Below are positions 57,297 to 64,000 of a stretch of 64,000 bases of DNA, one piece after another. The notes below the pieces were generated by a model. It worked only from the letters and a program-made list of their open reading frames with translations. It searched no databases and was not told where the DNA came from. The first letter of the stretch is position 1, and every line of letters starts with the position of its first letter. The DNA is taken from positions 175,204 to 239,203 of the forward strand of contig JANXCW010000003.1 of NCBI GenBank assembly GCA_025059775.1. Reading direction: 5' to 3'. Both the position numbers and the translations under genes were made by a program. The DNA comes from Armatimonadota bacterium. GTDB taxonomy: Bacteria > Sysuimicrobiota > Sysuimicrobiia > Sysuimicrobiales > Sysuimicrobiaceae.

Positions 57297-57312
57297 TGGC
57301 ACGGAAGTTGCT
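57297..57312 (+). promoter_or_regulatory. Sigma-54 (RpoN) type promoter, copy 2
   Basis: TGGCACG-GAAG-TTGCT, the second copy of the -24/-12 element. Expected start about 57323, leaving a leader of about 39 bases with a GAGAGGAGGG ribosome site before the pilin ATG 57362. Pilin genes are RpoN/PilR-controlled in several bacteria. The rest of the 57217-57296 gap has a short G/C hairpin after the upstream stop. Confidence 0.75.
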
Positions 57313-57361
57313 CTGTTAGCGCTTCGGGAGGATCTCTAGACCAGACCGAGAGGAGGGAACT

Positions 57362-57757
57362 ATGTTCGGACGTATCCGAAGGAAACTGAGGGAGGAGCGG
57401 GGGTTCACCCTGATTGAGCTCATCATGGTGATCGTGATCCTCGCCATCCTGCTGGCGCTGGCCCTGCCCAGTTACCTCAGCACCCGGCGGAAGGCGTACT
57501 ACGCGGAGGCCGCGGAGAGGCTCCAGGAGTGGGCCACCGCGCAGTGGCTGCACTACGTGGAGAGGAATTCGTTCGCCGGAACTGCCGCGGTCCGGCTTCC
57601 GGAGGACACCGCCAACTGGTCATTCGGTGGCGGCAACTGTTCTGGAACGGGTCCCTGTGTCGCGAGCGCGGTGGGCCAGGGCCCGGTGGATGGAGCCACC
57701 ATCACGTACACCATCCAGAGCACTGGGAGCCGGATCATCAGCTCCTCCGGCTTCTAG
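57362..57757 (+). CDS. Type IV major pilin-like protein
   Basis: 131 residues. Leader MFGRIRRKLREERG, then FTLIELIMVIVILAILL, the canonical prepilin N-terminus, and PSYLSTRRKAYYAEAAERLQ. The C-terminal part holds a cysteine pair (GNCSGTGPC) and ends SSSGF, like its two neighbours. ATG 57362 has a strong ribosome site and a sigma-54-type promoter, and the gene is closed by a terminator, so it is probably the most highly expressed of the three. No pilus assembly genes are in the window. Confidence 0.9.
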   Translation: MFGRIRRKLREERGFTLIELIMVIVILAILLALALPSYLSTRRKAYYAEAAERLQEWATAQWLHYVERNSFAGTAAVRLPEDTANWSFGGGNCSGTGPCVASAVGQGPVDGATITYTIQSTGSRIISSSGF

Positions 57758-57781
57758 CCGCCGTAGCACCACCCTCCCCCG

Positions 57782-57815
57782 GCGGCGGCCGGCTACGAGC
57801 CGGCCGCCGCTTTTT
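57782..57815 (+). terminator. Intrinsic terminator after the pilin gene
   Basis: GCGGCGGCCGGCT and AGCCGGCCGCCGC form a perfect 13-bp stem around ACG, followed by TTTTT. Confidence 0.92.
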
Positions 57816-57856
57816 GCCCAGGGTCTTTGGCAGGGGAGTTGCTAGAGGAGGGCGCG

Positions 57857-59386
57857 GTGCAGGCCAGGACCTTGGGACAGATTCAGGATCGGGAGGGCCT
57901 AGGAGCCCGTTTGCGCGGAACCGGGCGTCTTCTTGCCGCGGGAGGGATGGTGCTCGGGGGAGCACTCCTGCCTCTGGGCCAGCGCAGCCTCTCCTTCGAC
58001 GAGCTCTTCGCGGCCCACGTGGCCTCCCTCCCTCTGGGAGAACTTCTCCGGTTCGTCTACCTCCACGACGCCCACCCGCCCCTCTACTACCTCCTCCTCA
58101 AGGCCTGGATCGTGGCGTTCGGTTCCGGGGAGCTTGCCCTCCGCACGCTCTCCGCCGTGGCAGGGCTTGTGGCGGTGGGGGCGGTGGCGCGGCTGGGATC
58201 CGAGGCCTCGCCTCTGGCGGGACAGGCTGCGGCCCTGTGGCTCCTCAGCTCTCCCCTCTTCCTGTACGCCTCGGTGGAGGCCACCCGGTACGCGCTGCTT
58301 ACGGCCCTGTTCGCCCTGGCGGCCCTGGAGGTGCTCGGGAGCGTGCTCCAGCCACAGCGGGCTCCGTGGCGGCTTGCGGGGCTGCTGGCGGCCCTCCTCT
58401 ACACCCACTACCTGAGCGGGTGGTTGTGCGTGGCCCTCTGCGGGTTTGCCTTCCGGCACGGCTCCCCGGCGGCCCGCAAGGTGTTTCTGGCCGCCGCTGG
58501 CATCAGTGGACTCACTTTCGCTCCCTGGCTCGCGGTACTGTGGCACCACCTCGCGGACGGCCGCCTCAACCCGCCCTGGCGCGGCCCCCTTCCCGCTACC
58601 CTGCCGCTCCAGATCCTGCACCTGGTGGGGTTCGGCGGACGGGTGCTGGGCACGGCCTCCCCGTACCTGCACCCCACCGCGGAGGGATGGGTCCAGCTCC
58701 TCCTGGCCCTGCCCGTGGGGGCGGCGGTGATCCTGGGAGCGGGCGCCCTCCGCCGGGCAGATCCCGGCTTGGCCGCCCTTGCCGCGTGGTGCGGGGGGGT
58801 GCCTGTCGCCGTCCTGCTGGGCGTTTCCCTGTGGACCCGCTCCCTGGTGGCGTATCCCAGGTACTTCGTCTTCACCTTGCCCTTCTTCGCCCTGGCCGTG
58901 GGGGCGGCCGCGGCGGAAGGAGCCCGGTGGCCATGGAGGCGGCGGGCCCTGGGGGTGGGAGCCCTGGCGGTCCTGCTCGGCCTCCGCTTTGCCTCCCTGG
59001 GGGAGTTCGCCGCCCACCCCACCGCGGGAACCGGGGATCGCAAAGCCCTGGGGGCGTATCTGCGGTCACACGTCCGAACCGCGGACGCGGTGGTGGTGTA
59101 TCCCTCGTGGGAACGGCTCGGCCTTCTGTACTACGCCCCGGATCTCCGCTCGGAGGTGGTCCTGCTCGGTACCCGCCGCACGGTTCCAGGTCCGGATCGG
59201 GTAAAAAGGGAGATGCGGAGGCTGGCACACCGGGAACGGGTGTGGGTGGTGGAAGAACCCCCCATGCCCCCGGGGCTTTTTGCGGCCACGTACCGGCGGC
59301 TTGCGCGGACGCACCGGGTCCGGGAGTTCCGGGAGTTTGAGGGAGTGCGGGTGACGCTCTTCGTGCGCAGGGGAGGGAAGCCATGA
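57857..59386 (+). CDS. GT39/ArnT-like membrane glycosyltransferase
   Basis: About 509 residues with some ten hydrophobic helices. The GT39 (PMT-like) signature SLSFDELFAAH in the first extracytoplasmic loop, followed by HDAHPPLYYLLLKAW, marks a polyprenyl-phosphate-sugar-dependent transferase acting outside the membrane. The C-terminal 110 residues are soluble. GTG 57857 has GAGGAGG 5 bases upstream; the frame is open to TTG 57827. It overlaps a related gene downstream. Next to pilin genes, pilin or surface glycosylation is a reasonable guess. Confidence 0.78.
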   Translation: MQARTLGQIQDREGLGARLRGTGRLLAAGGMVLGGALLPLGQRSLSFDELFAAHVASLPLGELLRFVYLHDAHPPLYYLLLKAWIVAFGSGELALRTLSAVAGLVAVGAVARLGSEASPLAGQAAALWLLSSPLFLYASVEATRYALLTALFALAALEVLGSVLQPQRAPWRLAGLLAALLYTHYLSGWLCVALCGFAFRHGSPAARKVFLAAAGISGLTFAPWLAVLWHHLADGRLNPPWRGPLPATLPLQILHLVGFGGRVLGTASPYLHPTAEGWVQLLLALPVGAAVILGAGALRRADPGLAALAAWCGGVPVAVLLGVSLWTRSLVAYPRYFVFTLPFFALAVGAAAAEGARWPWRRRALGVGALAVLLGLRFASLGEFAAHPTAGTGDRKALGAYLRSHVRTADAVVVYPSWERLGLLYYAPDLRSEVVLLGTRRTVPGPDRVKREMRRLAHRERVWVVEEPPMPPGLFAATYRRLARTHRVREFREFEGVRVTLFVRRGGKP

Positions 59387-60924
59387 ATCTGGGGATACGG
59401 ATGCCGGACGCGGAATCGCCCGCGCGGCCGTCACCCGGCCTCCGGCACAGGCGGTGGGAGCTCCTGGGGCTCGGGGCGGTGCTGTTCTTGGCCCTGAGCC
59501 TTCGGCTGGAGATGCTCCCCGTGCGCACCCTCTGGCACGACGAGGCCTTTAGCCTCAACGTGGCCCGGCGGCCCGTGGGCTACATCTGGGCGAATCTCCC
59601 CCGGGTGGATCCGCATCCGCCCGGGTATTACGTGATGCTGCGGCTGTGGACGCAGGTCTTCGGCGGGGATGTGCGAAGCGCCCGGGCCCTTTCCGTGGTG
59701 TGGGGGATGGCGGCGGTGGTGCTCACGTGGGGCTTTGCGCGGCGCCTTGCGGGGTCCGCATCCGCGGTCCTGGCCGCCTCCCTCGTGGCCCTCAACCCCT
59801 TCCAGATCTACAACGCGAACGAGATCCGCATGTATGCGCCCCTCACCGCGACCGCAGTCCTGGCTACGTGGATGCTCCATCGGGCGGACAACTGGGATCG
59901 ACTCCGGGACTGGGTGGGGTACGGCGCGGGTGCCGCGTTTGTGCTCTATCTCAGCTACTACGCGGGACCCCTCCTGCTGGCCCACGGGGTGTGGATGGGG
60001 CTGCGGCGCCGGTGGCGGGGGCTGGGGCTGGGCGGGATCACGGGCCTTTTGCTGTACCTCCCGTGGATCCCGGCCCTGGGGCGGTCCCTCTTCGCAAACC
60101 CCATCCCCTACCGGGACCCCATGCGGCCCACGTACGTGCTGGAGCTCTTCGCCACCCACGCCTTCGGAGGGCACCTGCTGGGGACACCGGGATACCTGCG
60201 CTGGCCGGGCCTGGAGTGGAAGTACCAGCCCCTCCTGGTGTTCCCCTTCGCGGTGCTGGCGGCGGCCGGTATTGCGGAACTGTGGCGGCGGGACCGGGCA
60301 GGCGCAGGCCTCTTGGGCCTGTGCTGGGCCCTCCCCGTGGCCGTCTTCGTCCTGGCCTCCCTGGGGCTGGGGCGGGAAGCTGCCTACTTCTACCACCTCG
60401 CGCACCTCCAGCCCTTCGTGGCCGTGGCGGTGGGAGCGGGGATCGTGGGGCTCCAGGAGGTGGTGCGGCGGGCTTCGCCCTTCCTCGTGCGTGCGGTGGC
60501 TGCGACCGGGGTGCTGCTCTTCCTGTGGCCCGCGGTCGAGAACCTCCAGGGGAACCCCGTCTACCAGGGATTCCGGTACGACCTCGCGGCCCGCTACCTC
60601 CGGGCTCACTACCGGCCCACGGACGTGGTGATCTACTACATGGGCGGTGCACAGTCGGCCCTGCACCCCTACTTCGACCCGCCCGGCCCGGAACTCACCA
60701 TCGACCCGGACGTGCGGCGGTGGAACCGGGAGGCGCTGCGCCGACACTTCCAGGAGGCCGCACGGTTGCTGCGGCCCGAGCACCGACGGGTCTGGCTCGT
60801 GCTGGTCGCTCCCGTGCCCCCGGGCTCCGTGGAGGACCTGGTGAAGGAGCTGGAATCCCACCGCTACCGCCGCGGCCCCCTCCGCGACTTCAACGGGGTC
60901 CGGGTAGGGCTGCTGGCCCGGTAG
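59383..60924 (+). CDS. GT39/ArnT-like membrane glycosyltransferase, paralogue
   Basis: 513 residues, built like the preceding protein: LWHDEAFSLNVARRP in the first loop and DPHPPGYYVMLRLWTQ, then many helices and a soluble C-terminal region. NEIRMYAPLTATAVLATW is also typical of the family. ATG overlaps the upstream stop (ATGA), so the pair is translated together. Donor and acceptor are unknown. Confidence 0.78.
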   Translation: MNLGIRMPDAESPARPSPGLRHRRWELLGLGAVLFLALSLRLEMLPVRTLWHDEAFSLNVARRPVGYIWANLPRVDPHPPGYYVMLRLWTQVFGGDVRSARALSVVWGMAAVVLTWGFARRLAGSASAVLAASLVALNPFQIYNANEIRMYAPLTATAVLATWMLHRADNWDRLRDWVGYGAGAAFVLYLSYYAGPLLLAHGVWMGLRRRWRGLGLGGITGLLLYLPWIPALGRSLFANPIPYRDPMRPTYVLELFATHAFGGHLLGTPGYLRWPGLEWKYQPLLVFPFAVLAAAGIAELWRRDRAGAGLLGLCWALPVAVFVLASLGLGREAAYFYHLAHLQPFVAVAVGAGIVGLQEVVRRASPFLVRAVAATGVLLFLWPAVENLQGNPVYQGFRYDLAARYLRAHYRPTDVVIYYMGGAQSALHPYFDPPGPELTIDPDVRRWNREALRRHFQEAARLLRPEHRRVWLVLVAPVPPGSVEDLVKELESHRYRRGPLRDFNGVRVGLLAR

Positions 60925-60977
60925 GTTCGCCTGAGGTGTTGCGCATGCGTTACCAGTCTGCGGTAGCCTAGGGGAAG

Positions 60978-62513
60978 ATGCGCCGGCTGCTGTGGGGTGG
61001 GCTGTGGGGGTGGCTGGCCTTCGGGGCCCTGATGCTGGGTCCCCTCCCCGTGGGGCTTAGCCTGTGGCTCCGTCCCCTCTCAGAGGTGCGGCCGCCCGTG
61101 GAGGCGTTGGGCGAGCGGGTCTTCCGGGCGCTTTCCCCGGAGGCCTTCGCCCTGCTGGTGAACTTCCTGGAAGACGTGGGGCGGCGGTACCTCGGGGTGA
61201 GCCACCTCGCTAAGCATTTGGCGCTGTTGGGCGCCAACACCCTGGTGTTCCTCCTGAGTGCGTGGGGAGCGTGGATCTTCGACCGCCGGCCGGCGCGGAG
61301 GACCACCTTCTGGGGCCGGTGGCTTGTGACCGCCCTGCTCACGTGGCTCGCGTGGGCGGTGGTCCTGCTGCCTGCGGCGGGCGGCGGGTGGTTCGGTGCC
61401 GCGTTGGGGCCGCTGCCCAACGCGGCGGCCCTGCTGGCGGCCGGTAGCCTCCTGTACGGAGCCGCACTGGCGCTCCCCCGAGGGCAGGATCGACCCGCGC
61501 GGTCCGGGGGTCTCACAAGACGAGAGGTACTGGGCCGGGGGGCCCGGCTGGTGCTGGTCGTGCTCTGGGGTTCGACCCTCGCCGCGTGGGGGGAGCGGGC
61601 CTTCGCGTGGGCACGGTCGGTGTTCGACCGCATCCGGGGACTTCCGCCGGAGATCACGCCGAACCACGCGTTCTACACCGTGAGCAAGAACTTCTTCGAC
61701 CCCCAGGTGGATCCCCGGCGGTGGCGACTGGAGATCACCGGACTCGTGGAAACCCCCCTGCGGCTCTCCCTGGAGGATCTCAAGCGGCTGCCCTCCTTCA
61801 GCCGGCCCCACACCTTTGCGTGCATCAGCAACCCGGTGGGGGGAGACCTCATCGGCAACGCCGTCTGGAGGGGAGTGCGGTTCCGGGACCTCCTCGCGCG
61901 GGCCAGACCCAAGCCCCGGGCCCGCAAGGTGGTGTTCCGGTGCGCAGACGGCTACCACACCGCCTTACCGCTCTCAGACCTCCTGGACCCCGACGCCTTC
62001 CTCGCCTACGAGATGAACGGGGAGGTTCTTCCCAATCCTCATGGGTTTCCCCTCCGGGCCGTGATCCCGGGCCTGTATGGCATGAAGAACCCCAAGTGGA
62101 TCACCCGGATCGAACTCACGGACGAGGACCACCTGGGCTACTGGGAGTCCCAGGGCTGGAGCGACGAGGCGGTGGTGAAGACCACCTCCAAGTTCACCAC
62201 GCCCCGGGATGGCGCGGTGGTGCCTGCGGGCCAGGTCTGGGTAGGAGGGGTGGCGTACGCGGGCGACCGTGGGATCCGGGCGGTGGAGGTGAGCTTCGAC
62301 GGGGGGAGAACCTGGCAAGGTGCCGCGCTCAAACCTCCCCTCGGGCGGCACACTTGGGTGCTGTGGGCCCTTCGGTGGGACGCACGGCCAGGACGGTACA
62401 CCCTGGCGGTGCGTGCGTGGGATGGCCGTGGTTTCCCTCAGGATCCTACCCCCAGACCTCCCCTCCCCGAGGGTGCCAGTGGCTACCACATCATCCGGGT
62501 CACGGTCCGATAA
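60978..62513 (+). CDS. Membrane-anchored sulfite oxidase-family molybdoenzyme
   Basis: 511 residues. Residues 1-170 contain about four membrane helices. A twin-arginine-like motif and hydrophobic stretch follow (LTRREVLGRGA, residues 179-205). The Moco domain of the sulfite oxidase type (from about 225) has the molybdenum-ligating Cys282 in HTFACISNPVGGD, GVRFRDLLARA, and ANPHG-like LPNPHGFPLRAVIPG. The last 100 residues form the Mo-cofactor dimerisation-type Ig domain (VEVSFDGGRTW). Probably oxidises sulfite or a related substrate outside the membrane; the electron acceptor is not encoded next to it. Confidence 0.85.
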   Translation: MRRLLWGGLWGWLAFGALMLGPLPVGLSLWLRPLSEVRPPVEALGERVFRALSPEAFALLVNFLEDVGRRYLGVSHLAKHLALLGANTLVFLLSAWGAWIFDRRPARRTTFWGRWLVTALLTWLAWAVVLLPAAGGGWFGAALGPLPNAAALLAAGSLLYGAALALPRGQDRPARSGGLTRREVLGRGARLVLVVLWGSTLAAWGERAFAWARSVFDRIRGLPPEITPNHAFYTVSKNFFDPQVDPRRWRLEITGLVETPLRLSLEDLKRLPSFSRPHTFACISNPVGGDLIGNAVWRGVRFRDLLARARPKPRARKVVFRCADGYHTALPLSDLLDPDAFLAYEMNGEVLPNPHGFPLRAVIPGLYGMKNPKWITRIELTDEDHLGYWESQGWSDEAVVKTTSKFTTPRDGAVVPAGQVWVGGVAYAGDRGIRAVEVSFDGGRTWQGAALKPPLGRHTWVLWALRWDARPGRYTLAVRAWDGRGFPQDPTPRPPLPEGASGYHIIRVTVR

Positions 62514-62517
62514 CCCC

Positions 62518-62559
62518 TGGACAACTCCTCAGTTTCGCCAGATAATGAGAATGATTCCT
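62518..62559 (+). promoter_or_regulatory. Promoter with overlapping Fur-box-like operator
   Basis: TGGACA (62518-62523), 17 bases, GATAAT (62541-62546). GATAATGAGAATGATTCCT (62541-62559) resembles the 19-bp Fur box GATAATGATAATCATTATC, matching best in its left two thirds, and covers the -10 box. This arrangement predicts autorepression of the Fur-family gene by metal-loaded regulator. Confidence 0.7.
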
Positions 62560-62566
62560 GTTCTTA

Positions 62567-62932
62567 ATGAGGCTGACACGGCAACGGAAAGCCATCCTGG
62601 AGGCTCTTCGGGCGACCCGGTCGCATCCCACCGCGGAGGAGATCCTCCTCCGGGTGCGCACGGATCTGCCGAGCACGAGCCTCGCCTCCGTCTACCGGAA
62701 CCTCCGGGTGCTCAAGGAGGAGGGGCTGGTCCGCGAGATCGTGACGGGAGGGCACCGGCGGTACGACGGGGTTCTTACGGACCACGTCCACTTCATCTGC
62801 GAGCGTTGCCACCGGGTGTACGACCTGGAGGACGAGGTGTGGCTCTCCCGGATCAGGACCTGGCTTCCGGAGGGGTTTTCCGTTTCCGGGGTGCATCTGG
62901 AGTTGAGGGGAAGGTGTCCGGAATGTGGGTGA
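62567..62932 (+). CDS. Fur-family metal-dependent transcriptional regulator
   Basis: 121 residues, short for Fur. The winged helix is LTRQRKAILEALRATRSHPTAEEI followed by TSLASVYRNLRVLKEEGLV. The metal and dimer region has DGVLTDHVHFICERCHRVYDLED with one CxxC, and a second CxxC at the C-terminus (RCPECG), giving the structural zinc site. Whether it senses iron, peroxide (PerR-like), zinc or nickel is not decided by sequence alone. No clear ribosome site precedes ATG 62567. It overlaps the DtxR-type gene by 10 bases. Confidence 0.9.
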   Translation: MRLTRQRKAILEALRATRSHPTAEEILLRVRTDLPSTSLASVYRNLRVLKEEGLVREIVTGGHRRYDGVLTDHVHFICERCHRVYDLEDEVWLSRIRTWLPEGFSVSGVHLELRGRCPECG

Positions 62933-63315
62933 CGAGCCGTCGGATCGAGGAGTACCTGCGCGCTCTCCTCCACCTCCAGGCCCGGGGAGGAAAGGTTTCC
63001 CTCACCGCCCTGGCCCGCCAGATGGGGGTTTCACCCCCCACGGCCCACGAGATGGTTCGCCGGCTGGAGCACATGGGATTGGTGACGTACTCGCGGCGGG
63101 AAGGGATCCGGCTCACCCCGGAGGGGAGCCGCCGGGCCTTCGGAAAGGAACGGCGGTACCGCCTTTCCCAGCGGTTCCTGCGGGACGTGCTGGGGATGGA
63201 GGCGGAGGTGGCAGCCCGGGAGGCCGTGCGGTTCGAGCGGGGGCTTTCTCCCACCGTGGAGCAGCAGATCATCCGGCTGTTCGCGCACGCTCGGGCTCCG
63301 CAGACGGAGGGGTAA
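62923..63315 (+). CDS. DtxR/MntR-family regulator with altered metal-site residues
   Basis: 130 residues. The N-terminal winged helix is clear (SRRIEEYLRALLHL, VSLTALARQMGVSPPTAHEMVRRLEHMGLV). The dimerisation/metal region is short: LGMEAEVAAREAVRFERGLS. Aligned with typical members (E-A-H-E-E-A-C-R-x-E-H), the histidines fall on Ala and Arg and the cysteine on Val, so the classical metal ligands appear lost. There is no SH3-like third domain. Co-translated with the Fur-family gene. It may act without metal or sense another signal. Confidence 0.8.
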   Translation: MWVTSRRIEEYLRALLHLQARGGKVSLTALARQMGVSPPTAHEMVRRLEHMGLVTYSRREGIRLTPEGSRRAFGKERRYRLSQRFLRDVLGMEAEVAAREAVRFERGLSPTVEQQIIRLFAHARAPQTEG

Positions 63316-63346
63316 GATGGAGTAAAATGGAGCGTGAGGGGGGGTG

Positions 63347-63958
63347 ATGTCCGTGAGGCAGGCGGTGAGCTCGCACAACCCTCTTGTTCTGATCCTCGCC
63401 TTGGTCACCGCCGCGGGGGTCGCGGGGGCTGTGTACCTGTACTACGTGGCCACCGGAAAGGAGACCGCGGAGCTCCGCAGATCCTTCGGAGCTCTGTTCT
63501 TCGCCCTCGGGCTGTTCTCCCTGGGTGGCTTCGTGCAGCTCATCTGGTCGGACTGGGCAGGATTTCCGGCCGGCCACTACTCCGAACTGTTCGGCACGAG
63601 CACCGGCCTATTCTCCCTGATGCTCATCATGGCCGGGTTTTACCTGTACACGGGGCTTGACCTCCGGATGCTGGCGTGGCCCGCGGCGCTGGTGGGGCTG
63701 TTCCTGCTCCAGGGGGCCCGCGCGGTGCTAGACTTCAACCTGACCCGCAGCCCGTCCGTCACCTTCGTCCTGTGGCTCTCTGCGGGGCTGGCGAGCGTGG
63801 GCATGCTGCCCTATACATACAGCCAGGCGGGGGCCCGGCGGAACCTGGCGTACTTGGGCATGGTGGTGCTCGTCGTGATGGCGCTGGCCGCCCTGTTCAC
63901 GGGGATGCAGGCCTTCTACGGCCATATCGCGGAGGTGGTGCGCCAGCAGACCCGCTGA
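63347..63958 (+). CDS. Multi-pass membrane protein (DUF981-like)
   Basis: About 203 residues with roughly six hydrophobic helices and short loops. The segment GHYSELFGTSTGLFSLMLIMAG with its His-Tyr-x-Glu, quoted here as GHYSELFGTSTG, resembles DUF981 membrane proteins of thermophilic archaea and bacteria; I hold that family call loosely. Function unknown. ATG 63347 is preferred over GTG 63344. It follows the two metal regulators by 31 bases and may be their target. The last 42 bases of the window (63959-64000) hold no recognisable feature. Confidence 0.6.
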   Translation: MSVRQAVSSHNPLVLILALVTAAGVAGAVYLYYVATGKETAELRRSFGALFFALGLFSLGGFVQLIWSDWAGFPAGHYSELFGTSTGLFSLMLIMAGFYLYTGLDLRMLAWPAALVGLFLLQGARAVLDFNLTRSPSVTFVLWLSAGLASVGMLPYTYSQAGARRNLAYLGMVVLVVMALAALFTGMQAFYGHIAEVVRQQTR

Positions 63959-64000
63959 GCCCGTTCGAAGCCGGATGGTGGCCTGTGGGCGGCGCTTTTC

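Overview
The window is a GC-rich (roughly two-thirds G+C by eye), tightly packed bacterial chromosome segment. Many start codons overlap the previous stop (ATGA/GTGA). No tRNA, rRNA, CRISPR array, transposase or phage gene was seen. The layout is Gram-positive/Terrabacteria-like: cdaA-cdaR-glmM, tsaE-tsaB-rimI-tsaD next to CIRCE-controlled groESL, and a glmS ribozyme. A bifunctional FBP aldolase/phosphatase, a cyclic 2,3-diphosphoglycerate synthetase homologue and a geranylgeranyl-reductase-family protein suggest a thermophile. Exported redox enzymes (twin-arginine NXR/NarG-like enzyme, flavocytochrome-c-type sulfide dehydrogenase, cupredoxin, sulfite-oxidase-like enzyme, heme-copper oxidase pieces) suggest respiration that can use sulfur or nitrogen compounds. 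The lineage (thermophilic Bacillota or a hot-spring candidate phylum such as CSP1-3/Sysuimicrobiota) is an inference from gene content.

Layout. 1-7.4 kb (minus): tusA, an unknown secreted protein, an FccB-like flavoprotein, a cupredoxin, a YeeE/TsuA-type sulfur transporter and an NxrA/NarG-like catalytic subunit that runs off the left edge. 7.6-8.8 kb: a DAO-type FAD oxidoreductase. 8.8-17 kb: a visibly damaged region. A leucine/isovaleryl-CoA catabolic operon (acyl-CoA dehydrogenase; carboxyltransferase, enoyl-CoA hydratase, biotin carboxylase, biotin carrier, HMG-CoA lyase) and neighbouring heme-copper-oxidase sequences carry frameshifts, an amber codon, an internal deletion and an in-frame chimera. 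etfBA beside it are intact. 18.8-19.8 kb: a sugar-nucleotidyltransferase. 19.8-30.2 kb: a regulated leader, urtABCDE, then ureA-hupE-ureBCEFGD, a complete urea uptake and urease operon.

30.2-42 kb: rplM-rpsI, the cyclic-DPG synthetase homologue, a carbamoyltransferase, cdaA-cdaR-glmM, a VanZ-like protein and a geranylgeranyl-reductase-family protein; then a leader with a 3 x 12-bp repeat and a glmS ribozyme ahead of fbp-glmS. The ribozyme is unusual because it sits in front of the gluconeogenic FBPase that makes fructose-6-phosphate, with glmS second. 42-49.4 kb: a Trm112-like protein, acpS, nnrED, alr, a pxpBC fusion, nagZ and nagA (cell-wall precursor, repair and recycling functions). 49.5-56.3 kb: nfeD-slipin, tsaE-tsaB-rimI-tsaD, groESL. 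56.4-57.8 kb: three pilin-like genes, two behind near-identical sigma-54-type promoters. 57.8-64 kb: two GT39-like membrane proteins, a membrane-anchored sulfite-oxidase-like enzyme, a Fur-box-controlled Fur homologue overlapping a DtxR-family regulator, and a multi-pass membrane protein.

The aminosugar genes connect: FBPase supplies F6P, GlmS makes GlcN6P (the ribozyme ligand), GlmM moves it toward UDP-GlcNAc, and NagZ/NagA return GlcN6P from recycled wall. CdaA, which often regulates GlmM in other bacteria, lies in the glmM operon.
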